Positions 24,878 through 33,841 of a stretch of DNA of 54,699 nt are shown here, in pieces; the first letter of the stretch is position 1, and every line of letters starts with the position of its first letter. The DNA is from an uncultured Acidobacteriota bacterium. Its GTDB lineage: Bacteria > Acidobacteriota > Terriglobia > Bryobacterales > Bryobacteraceae. The stretch is from NCBI GenBank assembly GCA_902825945.1, contig CADECY010000044.1, positions 1 through 54,699 on the forward strand, read 5' to 3'. The position numbers were made by a program, and so were the translations under genes. The notes below the pieces were generated by a model. The model saw only the letters and a program-made list of their open reading frames with translations, searched no databases and was not told the origin of the DNA.

Positions 24878-26353
24878 CTATGTCCGAAGCCCGTTCAGAT
24901 ACTCTCGAACTTCACTTTGGCCGAAGTGGTTCGCGGCACTTTCAGCCGTCGATCGATAGAGATCGTCTTTGATGGAACGGTCCGCGCCGCGGCCGGCCAG
25001 GAGTCTGACCACCGTCAAGTGCCCATACTGAGCCGCCAGGTGAAGAGCAGTGATTCCTTGGCCGTGGGTCAACCCGCCGAAAGTTGCCTTCTGGTTGATC
25101 TCCGCCCCGTGATCCAGCAGCCACGCGACGGTTTCAGGGCGGTTGCAGACGGACGCCCAGATGAGAGGCGTGCCTCGATAGGGATCGGCGTTGAGGCGCG
25201 CTCCGGCTTTTACAAGCCGTTCCAGCACCTGCAGGCGGTTGCTCTTACACGCCCACACGAGCGCCTCGTCCAGCACCTCCTGCGGATCCGTCGAGGGCTT
25301 CCATTCGGGGAAACCACTGTGCGGACGATAGAAGCCCCGCGCCGCACAGGCTTCTTCAGTCAGCGTGCCATCCGGCCGGAAACACGCATCCACCAACTCC
25401 GGGAGGCCGAGCCCGGCAGCAGTGCGAAGGTTGTTCGGAGCGGCTACATAGCGGCCGAGCAAGCCGGCCACTTCGCGATTCCCCCAGAACAGCGCGGCGG
25501 CCAGTGGTGTGCCGCCCGCGCCGTGTGCTTCCACGTCCAGGGCCGCGCCTTTTTCGATCAGAAGGGCGGCGATCTCACAACGGTTGGCGTACGCCGCCTG
25601 GTGGAGCGGGGTCCAGCCGCGATTGTTGCCCTGGTTGACGTCGGAGCCCGCCGCCAGCAGTGCATCGATGAAAGAAATGCCGCCTTTCGACTCTTGTTTG
25701 CTGGCGAAACTGACAGCGAGATTGAGCAGAGTGTTGCCATTGGTGCCTCGCTCGCTGGCCAAGCGGGGATTCATGCGCAGTAACGTATCAAAGCGGCCAA
25801 CATCGCCTGATCGCAGTGCCGCGAACGCGCTCATGAAAGGCTCCGCGGCCGCGGCGGAGGAATTCGACGCGAGGGCTTTCACGCGGGCCGTCAGTTCGCC
25901 CCAGGTGTCGAAACCGTGTTCCCTGGCGTAGACCAATCGGGCATCTTCTTCGGAGAAGGACGCCTGCCGGATTTCCTCATCGCTCCAATCAGAAAAACGC
26001 GGATGCCACTCTCGAATTTGCTCGAACGCAGCGGGTCCGGCCGAATGCCGGGTGCGCAGCAGACCATGAACACGGTCCGTAATCCAACCCAGGTCCGCTT
26101 CGAACAATCGAGTGTGGCCCAAGCGTGAAGACGGATCGGCGTGGGCCTTCAGTTTGGGCCAACTGGCAAATCCCTGTTCACGAGCGATGGTAAATTGCGC
26201 GTCGTGCAGGGACACCTGCAGGCCCACTTCGCGCTCGTCTGACGCCGCCCAGCGTGCATGATGGCGGCGCAGACGAGAGAGCGCATCGGCGTTTCCCGAC
26301 CGGAGCGCCCGCAATAACTCGCGGGCCTGCTTCTTCTGTTGTTCCAGGTTCAA
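24878..26353 (-). CDS. Ankyrin-repeat protein
   Basis: A 491-residue protein from TTG at 26353. This start is preferred because AAGGAG (26365-26360) sits six bases upstream and the product then begins LNLEQQKKQARELLRAL, as in related ankyrin proteins; an ATG at 26383 would place that ribosome-binding site inside the gene. The N-terminal 170 residues are helical repeats with GHTRLFEADLGWITDRVHGL. From about 185 onward at least five ankyrin repeats appear (GWTPLHQAAYANRCEIAALL, GTPLAAALFWGNREVAGLL, ITALHLAAQYGHLTVVRLL). Probably a cytosolic protein-binding factor; partner unknown. Confidence 0.85.
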   Translation of the reverse strand: MNLEQQKKQARELLRALRSGNADALSRLRRHHARWAASDEREVGLQVSLHDAQFTIAREQGFASWPKLKAHADPSSRLGHTRLFEADLGWITDRVHGLLRTRHSAGPAAFEQIREWHPRFSDWSDEEIRQASFSEEDARLVYAREHGFDTWGELTARVKALASNSSAAAAEPFMSAFAALRSGDVGRFDTLLRMNPRLASERGTNGNTLLNLAVSFASKQESKGGISFIDALLAAGSDVNQGNNRGWTPLHQAAYANRCEIAALLIEKGAALDVEAHGAGGTPLAAALFWGNREVAGLLGRYVAAPNNLRTAAGLGLPELVDACFRPDGTLTEEACAARGFYRPHSGFPEWKPSTDPQEVLDEALVWACKSNRLQVLERLVKAGARLNADPYRGTPLIWASVCNRPETVAWLLDHGAEINQKATFGGLTHGQGITALHLAAQYGHLTVVRLLAGRGADRSIKDDLYRSTAESAANHFGQSEVREYLNGLRT

Positions 26354-26383
26354 GACTGTCTCCTTCGTATGCCTGGTCCGCAT

Positions 26384-26769
26384 TTCAGGCGAAAGAGGGT
26401 CAACCTACGACAGTGAAACCTCCAAGGAGCAGGTGGGCGCGGCCCTTTCCGCGGACGGGACGCGTCCTGCACGCGGCCAACTGCGATTCTATCAGAGCCG
26501 GGGATTTGCGGTAATTCTCGCAAGAACGGCACAGTTCGCAAAACAGCACGTAAAGCAGGGCGGAATCCTGCCACAAGCGGACATGCCGGGCTGTCACCAC
26601 AACCGCGACGAGGCGTTCCAAACGTCGAGCGAAGCGCTGATGACGCCATAAAAACGCCAAAACGGCAGCCGCTCGCTTTCGTGCACGAGCCTGGCGCCCC
26701 GCCGAGAAACCCGGCCGCGCGCTTTCAGGGCAGCTTTTTGCTTTCCTTGCCACCGGTCTCATGAGCAGA
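26384..26769. other. Intergenic region, no gene seen
   Basis: 386 bases between the ankyrin gene and the DUF4166 gene. Open frames exist on both strands but have no recognisable domain, no ribosome-binding site and atypical composition. I see no RNA, repeat or convincing terminator. Confidence 0.5.
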
Positions 26770-27450
26770 CTACCTCCGGGATTCCTCGCGCTTTGGCATG
26801 ATCGATTTCGGAATGTTGGCCGGGTCGACCTCCTCCCACTCGACATCAAATGCCCCGGCAAAGCCAAACAGCGGTCCCCAGGACTCATTTCTGACTTCGC
26901 ATTCGATTCGATATCTACCGATCACCTCATCGAACCAGACATGGACATAAGCCTTCCCGGAGAAGCACATGGGGAACTTGAAAGCGATGCGGCCCTCATA
27001 AAACCGCTGTTCGCCAGATTCGATGCGAAGACCGCCATCGCCGGTAACACTAAGGCGGAGATCGACGGCCAAATGCTGGTGAGTGCCCATGTAGTCGACG
27101 ACTTGGTTGCGAACAGGATCTCTCACCATGTAGGCGTCGAATCGGCGCTCCCGCCCCAGTTGGAAGGTGCGGAGTTCGGTTACCGTTTCGCGCCCGAGAG
27201 TGTCGACGTAAGCCCAGTTTTCGATTGTAAACGGGACGTTCTCACCTCTCTCCGGGAACATGATGTTGCGCCACGTGCCGACCATCAGAAAGGGGATCGT
27301 GAAGAACTTACCGTGCCATACATTATCCATAATGCCGCGGCCAATGGCTCGCTTACGAGATTTGCTGTCGAACCCGAAACGCTCTTGGATTTTGGGATGA
27401 AGCCGATGGAAATCCTCACCCAAGACTGTCGCGTAGATCGATTTGCTCAT
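26770..27450 (-). CDS. DUF4166 protein
   Basis: A 226-residue protein with the DUF4166 pattern: HRLHPKIQERFG near the N-terminus, VPFTIENWAYVDTLGRETV, RRFDAYMVRDPVR, VDYMGTHQHLAVDL, ESGEQRFYEGRIAFKFP and GPLFGFAGAFDVEW. The ATG at 27450 overlaps the stop of the preceding gene (ATGA) and was chosen for this reason. DUF4166 has no established reaction; it is often fused to or found beside short-chain dehydrogenase/saccharopine-like proteins. Here it is coupled to a CrtA-like gene instead. No membrane segment or signal seen. Confidence 0.85.
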   Translation of the reverse strand: MSKSIYATVLGEDFHRLHPKIQERFGFDSKSRKRAIGRGIMDNVWHGKFFTIPFLMVGTWRNIMFPERGENVPFTIENWAYVDTLGRETVTELRTFQLGRERRFDAYMVRDPVRNQVVDYMGTHQHLAVDLRLSVTGDGGLRIESGEQRFYEGRIAFKFPMCFSGKAYVHVWFDEVIGRYRIECEVRNESWGPLFGFAGAFDVEWEEVDPANIPKSIMPKREESRR

Positions 27451-28157
27451 TCGCCCGCTTCCTTGGGCAAGAGCTTGGTTCGACCCTCCCACGTCCCAAA
27501 TTCAGCGACGGGGCGAAAGCGGAGGGTGGTGAATTCGTTGTGAAAATCACGGCGTTCCCGCTCCTTCATGGCTGCGAAATGGCGTTCGGGCCGAGCAACC
27601 CCGCTCCGGCCTCTTACCATGTCAATCATCGCCTGCTGAGAGTTCCAGATGGAGAACGTAGCGACGGTCGTTGGGTACCGGATAGCGGCTAGAGAAAAAG
27701 ATGCTTCGGGGTTGTCTCGCACGAGGGCTTCGACCGGTCTGCCCCACCGGACGAAACGGGGGATTTCTCGGAACCTCATCCGTGCCAGGGTGAAGGCGGC
27801 TACGGGGGACCGCGGGTCAGATTCTCCGATGGACTCGGGGAGAGAGGCGAATTCGCGGACGGATCCCCATCGGCGAAGGAAGGTCATTCGAAGGTGCCAT
27901 CCAGCGGCGATCGATTGGCCAAGCCTGGATTTGGTCATGAACTCGTCGATGGCGTCTTCGCTTTCCCATGCCGCGAACATGACGAGTCGTCGAAGCTGCA
28001 TGCGTTCCGGCGATAGGATCGCTGACCCGAGCAGCATGGGTGTAAGGCATTCCGCGTGGACGAGGCCGGGGACAGTGGCGCTGGATGGAGGACGGTAGAG
28101 CGAGGTGAGAGTCAGAGGTGTGGACGTTTTTGCCAAACCGAGGGTGAAAACTCTCAT
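27447..28157 (-). CDS. CrtA-like (spheroidene monooxygenase-related) protein
   Basis: A 236-residue protein resembling the spheroidene monooxygenase CrtA family: MTFLRRWGSVREFASLP, AAFTLARMRFREIPRF, then TTVATFSIWNSQQAMIDMV and a C-terminal FHNEFTTLRFRPVAEFGTW. CrtA inserts keto groups into acyclic carotenoids. No other carotenoid gene is in the window, so a carotenoid substrate is not proven; a ferredoxin-fold monooxygenase acting elsewhere is possible. The stop overlaps the DUF4166 start, so the two are likely expressed together. Confidence 0.65.
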   Translation of the reverse strand: MRVFTLGLAKTSTPLTLTSLYRPPSSATVPGLVHAECLTPMLLGSAILSPERMQLRRLVMFAAWESEDAIDEFMTKSRLGQSIAAGWHLRMTFLRRWGSVREFASLPESIGESDPRSPVAAFTLARMRFREIPRFVRWGRPVEALVRDNPEASFSLAAIRYPTTVATFSIWNSQQAMIDMVRGRSGVARPERHFAAMKERERRDFHNEFTTLRFRPVAEFGTWEGRTKLLPKEAGE

Positions 28158-28866
28158 ACCTATCCAAGTCTAACTGGAATGGGGAGTTGAATTTCGCTAT
28201 CCTGAACGAGCCCAACTGCTTCAAGCGATTGACACTACGTTCTCCCCGAACGGATCGCTCCCGATAAACGCCAGTTGCGACCGCTTCATGGGGCGCATAC
28301 GGCCCTGGCAGCAGCGAAGTGGACGGGTTGGATTCGTGCTCTCTTTCTATTTCGACGGCTGCCGTGGCCCCGTCCGGAAGAACAAGTACTTCGACGGCGT
28401 TCGCCACGGTGACTCCCCTGCGCATTCCCGCCGGATCCGAATTCTCGGCGGGCCGCAAGACCCGGTGACTCTCGCGCTGAGGCCGGAGGCGGGCATGGTC
28501 GTGACCGAGGTTCCGCCACTATCGGGAAGTGGAGGAGCATGAGGGAATTGGAGCGAGTCACCACCGGCCGAGCCAGCAATGCAGCACACGACTTGGCTGC
28601 AGCGGTGGCTGGGAAGTTGCGGAGTTGACCGCGCGGGAGTGCGCCACCGGACTGCGCGGCGCTCTTTCGTGATCGCGGTTTTGCCGAGGTGAAGCGCGGC
28701 CGTTGCTGTGGCTTGAACCTTCGACCGGCCGGAAGTGCAGGACACGGAAGCATCCGATGGCGGATCCGGCCGATCCGGGCCAGTACAAGTCGAAGACAAG
28801 GTGGATCATCTTGATTCCACATGGTTCTTGAACCAGACCCAGCGAATCATGGGACAATCAGTGGCG
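28158..28866. other. Intergenic region between divergent genes, no convincing gene
   Basis: 709 bases between the CrtA-like gene (minus) and the M28 peptidase (plus). Several open frames overlap on the minus strand between 28290 and 28860 without a recognisable domain; they could be decayed coding sequence. No transposase, repeat or RNA structure was recognised. It should contain promoters for both flanking genes, but I could not identify clear ones. Confidence 0.45.
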
Positions 28867-31050
28867 ATGAAAGCCGCCATCCTTCTGCTCTGCATCGCTC
28901 TGGCGCGGGCGCAAGCGCCGGTCCCATCCATTGCCGGATTCCGACCCGAGTCCGCCAAGCAGCAACTCGATCTGGAATCTCGGTTCGACAAGGCACTCAA
29001 TCGCCAGAACCTGCAGCAGTGGGTGAAGCACATGTCGGCCAAGCCGCATCACGTGGGCTCACCTGCGAGCAAAGCCACCGCCGAGTTCATAGCTAAACAG
29101 TTTGAAAGCTGGGGATACGAAACAAAGATCGAGACATTCTATCCCCTGTTCCCGACCCCCAAGACCCGCCTGCTCGAAATGGTGGCGCCCACCCGCTTCA
29201 CGGCCCGCATCGAAGAGAGTGCGGTCGAAGGCGACGAGACCAGCGGCATCAAGGACGGGAACCTGCCCGTCTATCACGCCTACTCGACCGGCGGCGACGT
29301 AACTGGCGAATTGGTGTACGTCAACTACGGCTTGCCCGAGGACTACCGCAAGCTCAGGGAGATGGGAATCGACGTGCGCGGCAAGATTGTGCTCGCCCGC
29401 TACGGAGCCTCCTGGCGCGGCATCAAGCCCAAGGTCGCCGCCGAAAACGGAGCCATCGGTTGCCTCATCTATTCCGACCCGCGCGATGACGGCTACTTTC
29501 AGGGCGATGTTTATCCCAAGGGTGCCTACCGGCCGCCGCAGGGCGCCCAACGGGGGAGTGTAATGGACATGCCGGTCTATCCCGGCGATCCGCTGACTCC
29601 GTTCAAAGCCGCCACCGATCCAAAACGTACGCCCGATCCGAAGCAGGCGCCCACGGTCACCAAAATTCCGGTCATGCCGATTTCCTATGGTGATGCCGAG
29701 CCGATGCTGCGCGCGCTCACCGGACCGGTCGCGCCCACGGACTGGCGCGGCGCACTTCCCTTGACCTACCACGTCGGACCCGGCCCAGCGAAGGTGCATC
29801 TGAAGCTCGAATTCGACTGGCGCCTCGCCCCGGCCTACAACGTCGTGGCGCGCATGACCGGCGCCGTGAAACCGGATCAGTGGGTGCTGCGAGGCAATCA
29901 TCACGACGGGTGGAATTTCGGGGCGGCCGATCCGTTATCGGGCATGGTGGCTCTCATGGAGGAGGCGCGCGGCATCGCCGAACTCGCGAAGTCTGGGTGG
30001 CGACCGGCGCGAACGCTCGTTTTCCTGGCATGGGATGGCGAGGAGCCCGCGCTGCTCGGGTCCACCGAATGGGCCGAGCACCACGCCGCGGAACTGCAGC
30101 GCCACGCCGTCGCATACATCAACTCCGACGGCACCGGGCGCGGGTTTCTACGGGTCGACGGCAGTTCGTCGCTCGAATTGCTTTCGACGCAGGCAGGCCG
30201 CGATCTGACGGATCCGCAAACCCGCGTGCCGGTGCTCGAACGGCTGATGGCTTCCCGCAAAGTGGCCGGACGCGGCGGGGACTTCCACATCGCGCCGCTC
30301 GGTTCCGGCTCTGACTATACGGTGTTCCAGCATCATCTGGGTATCCCGAGCCTGAACATCGGATTCAGCGGCGAGGGCGGGGGCGGGTCGTACCATTCCA
30401 ACTACGATTCCTACGATCACTTCGTGCGCTTCATCGATCCGGATTTCCAGTACGTGATGGCCACTACCCAGCTTGGCGGCCGGCTTACCCTACGCTTAGC
30501 GAACGCCGAATGGTTGCCTTTCCAGACTGCTTCAACGGCGCGCTCCATTCGCGCCTGGACCAACGAGGTGATCAAGCTCGCCGATGACATGCGGACCGAA
30601 ACCGCGCGCCGCAATGAACTGATCCGCGGCGGGGCGTTCAAGCTGGCCGCCGATCCGCGCAAGACTTTCGTCGTCCCGCAAGCCGAGGCTGAAGTGCCGT
30701 TTTTGAACTTCGCTCCGTTACAGAACGCGGTGGGGAAGCTCGAACGCGCCACGGCGGAAGTTGCCAAGACCGACCCTGCGACGCTCCCGGTGGAAAAGCG
30801 CAATGCGTGGGAAGAGGCGCTCCGCGTGGCCGAGCAGAAGTTTCTACGCGGTGAAGGACTGCCGCGGCGGCCTTGGTTCCGCCATGTGCTGCATGCCCCG
30901 GGCTTCTATACCGGTTACGGAGTCAAGACTCTGCCGGGCATCCGCGAAGCCATCGAACAGAGGCTGTGGCCGGAGGCCGAGATGCAGATTGCCTCCACCG
31001 CGGAGGCAATCACCACCTACGCCGAGTGGCTGGAGCGCGCAAAGCCGTAG
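28867..31050 (+). CDS. PSMA/glutamate carboxypeptidase II-like M28B metallopeptidase
   Basis: A 727-residue exported peptidase. The ATG at 28867 starts a signal peptide (MKAAILLLCIALARA-Q); ATGs at 28849 and 28735 are less likely. A protease-associated domain (VRGKIVLARYGASW, GAIGCLIYSDP) is inserted before the catalytic domain. Zinc and catalytic residues appear in GNHHDGWNFGAADPLSG (His, Asp), WDGEEPALLGS (Glu-Glu), INSDG (Asp) and YHSNYDSYDH (His). The C-terminal 190 residues match the transferrin-receptor-like dimerisation domain. It would remove C-terminal acidic or other residues from peptides outside the cytoplasm. Length fits human PSMA (750). Confidence 0.92.
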   Translation: MKAAILLLCIALARAQAPVPSIAGFRPESAKQQLDLESRFDKALNRQNLQQWVKHMSAKPHHVGSPASKATAEFIAKQFESWGYETKIETFYPLFPTPKTRLLEMVAPTRFTARIEESAVEGDETSGIKDGNLPVYHAYSTGGDVTGELVYVNYGLPEDYRKLREMGIDVRGKIVLARYGASWRGIKPKVAAENGAIGCLIYSDPRDDGYFQGDVYPKGAYRPPQGAQRGSVMDMPVYPGDPLTPFKAATDPKRTPDPKQAPTVTKIPVMPISYGDAEPMLRALTGPVAPTDWRGALPLTYHVGPGPAKVHLKLEFDWRLAPAYNVVARMTGAVKPDQWVLRGNHHDGWNFGAADPLSGMVALMEEARGIAELAKSGWRPARTLVFLAWDGEEPALLGSTEWAEHHAAELQRHAVAYINSDGTGRGFLRVDGSSSLELLSTQAGRDLTDPQTRVPVLERLMASRKVAGRGGDFHIAPLGSGSDYTVFQHHLGIPSLNIGFSGEGGGGSYHSNYDSYDHFVRFIDPDFQYVMATTQLGGRLTLRLANAEWLPFQTASTARSIRAWTNEVIKLADDMRTETARRNELIRGGAFKLAADPRKTFVVPQAEAEVPFLNFAPLQNAVGKLERATAEVAKTDPATLPVEKRNAWEEALRVAEQKFLRGEGLPRRPWFRHVLHAPGFYTGYGVKTLPGIREAIEQRLWPEAEMQIASTAEAITTYAEWLERAKP

Positions 31051-31090
31051 ATCAAATCGCCCGTGGACGGGCAATTGCGATGCGTCACTG

Positions 31091-31300
31091 TTTCTAGCCG
31101 GCGAAGAAAAGGCCGACAGGAAGGCGAACCAAGAAGGCGAGCGGAAGCTGCTATTGAGGTCGCTGACGAACCGCTTCGGCCCCCTCCCCGATTCGATCCG
31201 GGAGCGCGTCGCGGCGGCCAGCGAGGATCAGCTTTCGATGGGCGATCGGCTTCTGTCCGCGAACCGGCCCGAGGATCTGTTCGACGAATCGACTCGCTGA
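31091..31300 (+). pseudogene. DUF4351 C-terminal fragment of an Rpn/PD-(D/E)XK family gene
   Basis: About 70 codons in one frame, FLAGEEKADRKANQEGERKL then LLRSLTNRFGPLPDSIRERV and DQLSMGDRLL with EDLFDES at the end, closely follow the DUF4351 C-terminal domain of Rpn-family (recombination-promoting nuclease/putative transposase) proteins. There is no start codon or nuclease domain; the frame runs backwards into the peptidase gene only as a shadow. The upstream part has been lost, so this is a relic of an insertion or deletion. Confidence 0.65.
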
Positions 31301-31338
31301 ACAGACATCCGCCGGCAACGTGGCGCGTCTGGCTCTCC

Positions 31339-32112
31339 CTACTTCGGTGCGGCGGGCGGAGCTTTCCTCTCGATCCAGGCGGCGCCCTGCGCATCGATCA
31401 CCGCGATATCGGCCGGACCACCGATCACCGATTCGCAATAGCCGCCCTCTCCGGCGCGCGCGAAGAGTTGCTTCAGCGTAGCGGCCGTTTGTTCGCGCGT
31501 GTCAACGAGCGGCGGCTCGGTGGGATCGATTCTCGGACAAGTGGTCGCGCCCTGCGCCAGGGGCCGTTGCGGATCGGCGGGACGCACTACCGGCGCCTGC
31601 AGTTCATGCAGCCATCCGTCGGGTGTGCGGATCTCGCGGAACGGAAACTGGACCTGAGCAAGCGCGGCTTCGCCTGTTGCCTCGCGTTTGACGAACAGCA
31701 CGGTGCAGACACTTGGAGCGCCGAGAGAGGCCGACATGGGCTGGCCGAGCGGGCGTCCGGCGATGTGCTCCTTCCAGAAGAGTTCGAGGCCCGCGTGGAT
31801 CTGCCTGGAGAGCCAAGCGATCTGCTCATCGGCACTTGCCTCTGGCAGCTCCCCAGACAGTTTCTCGACCATCCCGGCGAGTGCGAACGAGCCTTCGCGC
31901 ACGGTACCTGCCGCGTCCTGAGTCTTCGCGTTCAGGATCAGCGCACCCGAGATCGCGCAAATGGCGCGCTTACCGCAGAGAAAGATCTTGCGGGCCTCGT
32001 CTTTGCGGGCGGCATCACCGCCGTCGAAGCGCGAATCGGCCGCGACCCAGAGCCCGTGCGGAGCCGGCAGAAAGAGAATCAGTGTCCAGGCGAGTCCGGG
32101 AAGCGAGATCAT
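31339..32112 (-). CDS. Proteasome-like Ntn hydrolase
   Basis: A 257-residue protein of unclear name. The ATG at 32112 overlaps the etfA stop (ATGA). From T10, TLILFLPAPHGLWVAADSR aligns with the beta-subunit start, and T10, D26 and K42 have exactly the Thr1, Asp17 and Lys33 spacing of proteasome/HslV active sites. ADSR, ARKIF and AICAISG also fit the fold. This predicts a nine-residue propeptide (MISLPGLAW) removed by self-cleavage. The rest is longer than HslV and closer to Anbu-type homologues in size. The alternative reading, a signal peptide, fits the hydrophobic N-terminus too. The last gene of the acpP-fabF-etfBA run. Confidence 0.6.
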   Translation of the reverse strand: MISLPGLAWTLILFLPAPHGLWVAADSRFDGGDAARKDEARKIFLCGKRAICAISGALILNAKTQDAAGTVREGSFALAGMVEKLSGELPEASADEQIAWLSRQIHAGLELFWKEHIAGRPLGQPMSASLGAPSVCTVLFVKREATGEAALAQVQFPFREIRTPDGWLHELQAPVVRPADPQRPLAQGATTCPRIDPTEPPLVDTREQTAATLKQLFARAGEGGYCESVIGGPADIAVIDAQGAAWIERKAPPAAPK

Positions 32113-33074
32113 CCCTTCGCTTTTTTGACGGCTTCGGTGAGCGCGGGCACGACTTCGAACAGGTCGCCCACGATTCCGTAATCGGCTACTTCGAAGATCG
32201 GTGCATTGGCGTCCTTGTTGATCGCCACGATGCACTTCGATCCTTTCATGCCGACCTGATGCTGAATGGCGCCCGAGATACCGACCGCGAGATACACCTT
32301 CGGCGACACGGTCTGGCCCGAGCTTCCCACCTGCCGCTCCATCGGCAACCAGCCGCTGTCGCAGATCGGCCGGGATGCGGCGAGTTCGGCGCCCATCGCG
32401 GCGGCTAGTTCCTCGACGAGGCCGATGTTCTCCTTCTCCTTGATGCCCCGGCCCACCGACACGATCAGCTCGGCGGCGCCGAGATCGACAGCGCGGGCGG
32501 ACTCACGGAAAGGCGGCTGCGGCCTCGCCCGGATCACGGATGCATCGAGCGTGGGCGTGAAGACCTCGACCGGCGCCGAGCCCGCCTCCACTTGGTCAGC
32601 GCGGTAGGCACCCGCCTGGAGCGATACGAAGTTCGGGCCTTCCGCGGAGACGCGATAGTCTGCGTTGAGTTTGCCCTGGAAGAGTTGCCGGGTGACGACA
32701 ATCTCCGCTCCATCGGCGCGCATGCGCACCACGTCGCTCACCATGACGCGGCCGAGGCGCGTGGCGAGCTTCGGCGCGAAGTCGCGCACCTGATAGGTGT
32801 GAGGAAACAGTACGAGGCTCGGGTTTGTCTTCTCCACCAGCGCGGCGATCGCGGAGGTGAAACCATCCGCGGTGTAATCGGCGAGCGCGGCATGATCCAC
32901 CTGATAGACGGCGTCGAGCTTGTGCGTGGCCAATTCCGCGGCGAGGGCGCCCGTGCCGGATCCGATCACCGCGGCGGACACCGATCCGCCTGTTTGCTGT
33001 CCAGCCGCGAGAGTCTCCCAGGACATCTTGTGCCACTGGCCGCGAGTCTGTTCCGTTACGACGAGGACTTTCAT
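32109..33074 (-). CDS. etfA: Electron transfer flavoprotein alpha subunit
   Basis: A 321-residue FAD-binding subunit. The C-terminal FAD domain is diagnostic: VSVGRGIKEKENIGLVEELA, then RPICDSGWLPMERQVGSSGQ, KVYLAVGISGAIQHQVGM and IVAINKDANAPIFEVADYGI. With EtfB it shuttles electrons from acyl-CoA and related dehydrogenases to the quinone pool through ETF-quinone oxidoreductase. The start overlaps the etfB stop (ATGA, 33071-33074). Confidence 0.96.
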   Translation of the reverse strand: MKVLVVTEQTRGQWHKMSWETLAAGQQTGGSVSAAVIGSGTGALAAELATHKLDAVYQVDHAALADYTADGFTSAIAALVEKTNPSLVLFPHTYQVRDFAPKLATRLGRVMVSDVVRMRADGAEIVVTRQLFQGKLNADYRVSAEGPNFVSLQAGAYRADQVEAGSAPVEVFTPTLDASVIRARPQPPFRESARAVDLGAAELIVSVGRGIKEKENIGLVEELAAAMGAELAASRPICDSGWLPMERQVGSSGQTVSPKVYLAVGISGAIQHQVGMKGSKCIVAINKDANAPIFEVADYGIVGDLFEVVPALTEAVKKAKG

Positions 33075-33838
33075 AGTGCGCGCACCTCGTGCTTCAGGAT
33101 CTCCACCAATTGGGCGGCCTGCTCGGCCGCGGAACCCTCGAGCAAGCGAGTCTGCTTGGAGCGTTGCGGCATGTAGACACGCTCGAGTTTGACGCCTCCG
33201 CCCGCCGCGACACCGAAGTCCCCCGCAGCCGCCTTGCGCACTTCCTTGGTCTTCGCTTTCTTGATGCCCATTAGCGTGGCGTAGCGGAGCTTGTTGATTC
33301 CCGACTGAATGGTGAGCACCGCGGGCAGCGGAAGATCGACATGCTGGAACCAGCCATCCTCGAGTTCACGCTTCACGCGGATTCCGCCATCGGTTTTTTC
33401 CACCTGCATGATGATGGTCGCGTGGGGCAGGCCGAGGAGTTCGGCCATGACGACTCCGGTCTGTCCGTAACCGAGATCGTCCGACTGTAACCCGGTGAGG
33501 ATCAGGTCAGGCTTCTCCTGCGCGGCGGCCCCGGCAAGCACACGAGCAACCGAGAGAACGTCCATCTCGTGGAGGTTGTCCTCTTCGACGTGAATCGCGC
33601 GGTCGGCGCCCTTTGCGAGGGCTTCGCGGATCGTTTGCGAAGCCGCCTCCGGCCCCGCGCAGAGGGCGATCACTTCGCCGCCCAGCTTCTCTTTCAACTG
33701 CAGTGCTTCCTCGAGCGCGTAGGCGTCGGGTTCGTTGATCTCGGAGGCGTCCGGCTCGTCGATCCACGCCCCCGCGTCATTGACACGCAGGGAGGAATCG
33801 CGTGAGGGCACCTGCTTGATCGCCACGAGAATTTTCAT
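33071..33838 (-). CDS. etfB: Electron transfer flavoprotein beta subunit
   Basis: A 255-residue AMP-binding subunit: MKILVAIKQVPSRDSSLRV, NEPDAYALEEALQLKEKLGG, then ILTGLQSDDLGYGQTGVVMA with the conserved nucleotide-binding loop and LPAVLTIQSGINKLRYATL. It pairs with EtfA, coupled by ATGA. The gene starts three bases after the fabF stop, so fatty acid synthesis and ETF genes share one transcript. Confidence 0.96.
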   Translation of the reverse strand: MKILVAIKQVPSRDSSLRVNDAGAWIDEPDASEINEPDAYALEEALQLKEKLGGEVIALCAGPEAASQTIREALAKGADRAIHVEEDNLHEMDVLSVARVLAGAAAQEKPDLILTGLQSDDLGYGQTGVVMAELLGLPHATIIMQVEKTDGGIRVKRELEDGWFQHVDLPLPAVLTIQSGINKLRYATLMGIKKAKTKEVRKAAAGDFGVAAGGGVKLERVYMPQRSKQTRLLEGSAAEQAAQLVEILKHEVRAL

Positions 33839-33841
33839 GGA

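Noticed and set aside
26400..26888. Minus-strand frame crossing the gap upstream of the ankyrin gene
   Set aside because: It overlaps the DUF4166 gene, which has a strong family match, and shows no domain of its own.
28286..28857. Several overlapping minus-strand open frames between the CrtA-like gene and the M28 peptidase
   Set aside because: No recognisable domain, no ribosome-binding site, and the frames compete with one another; typical of GC-rich shadow frames.
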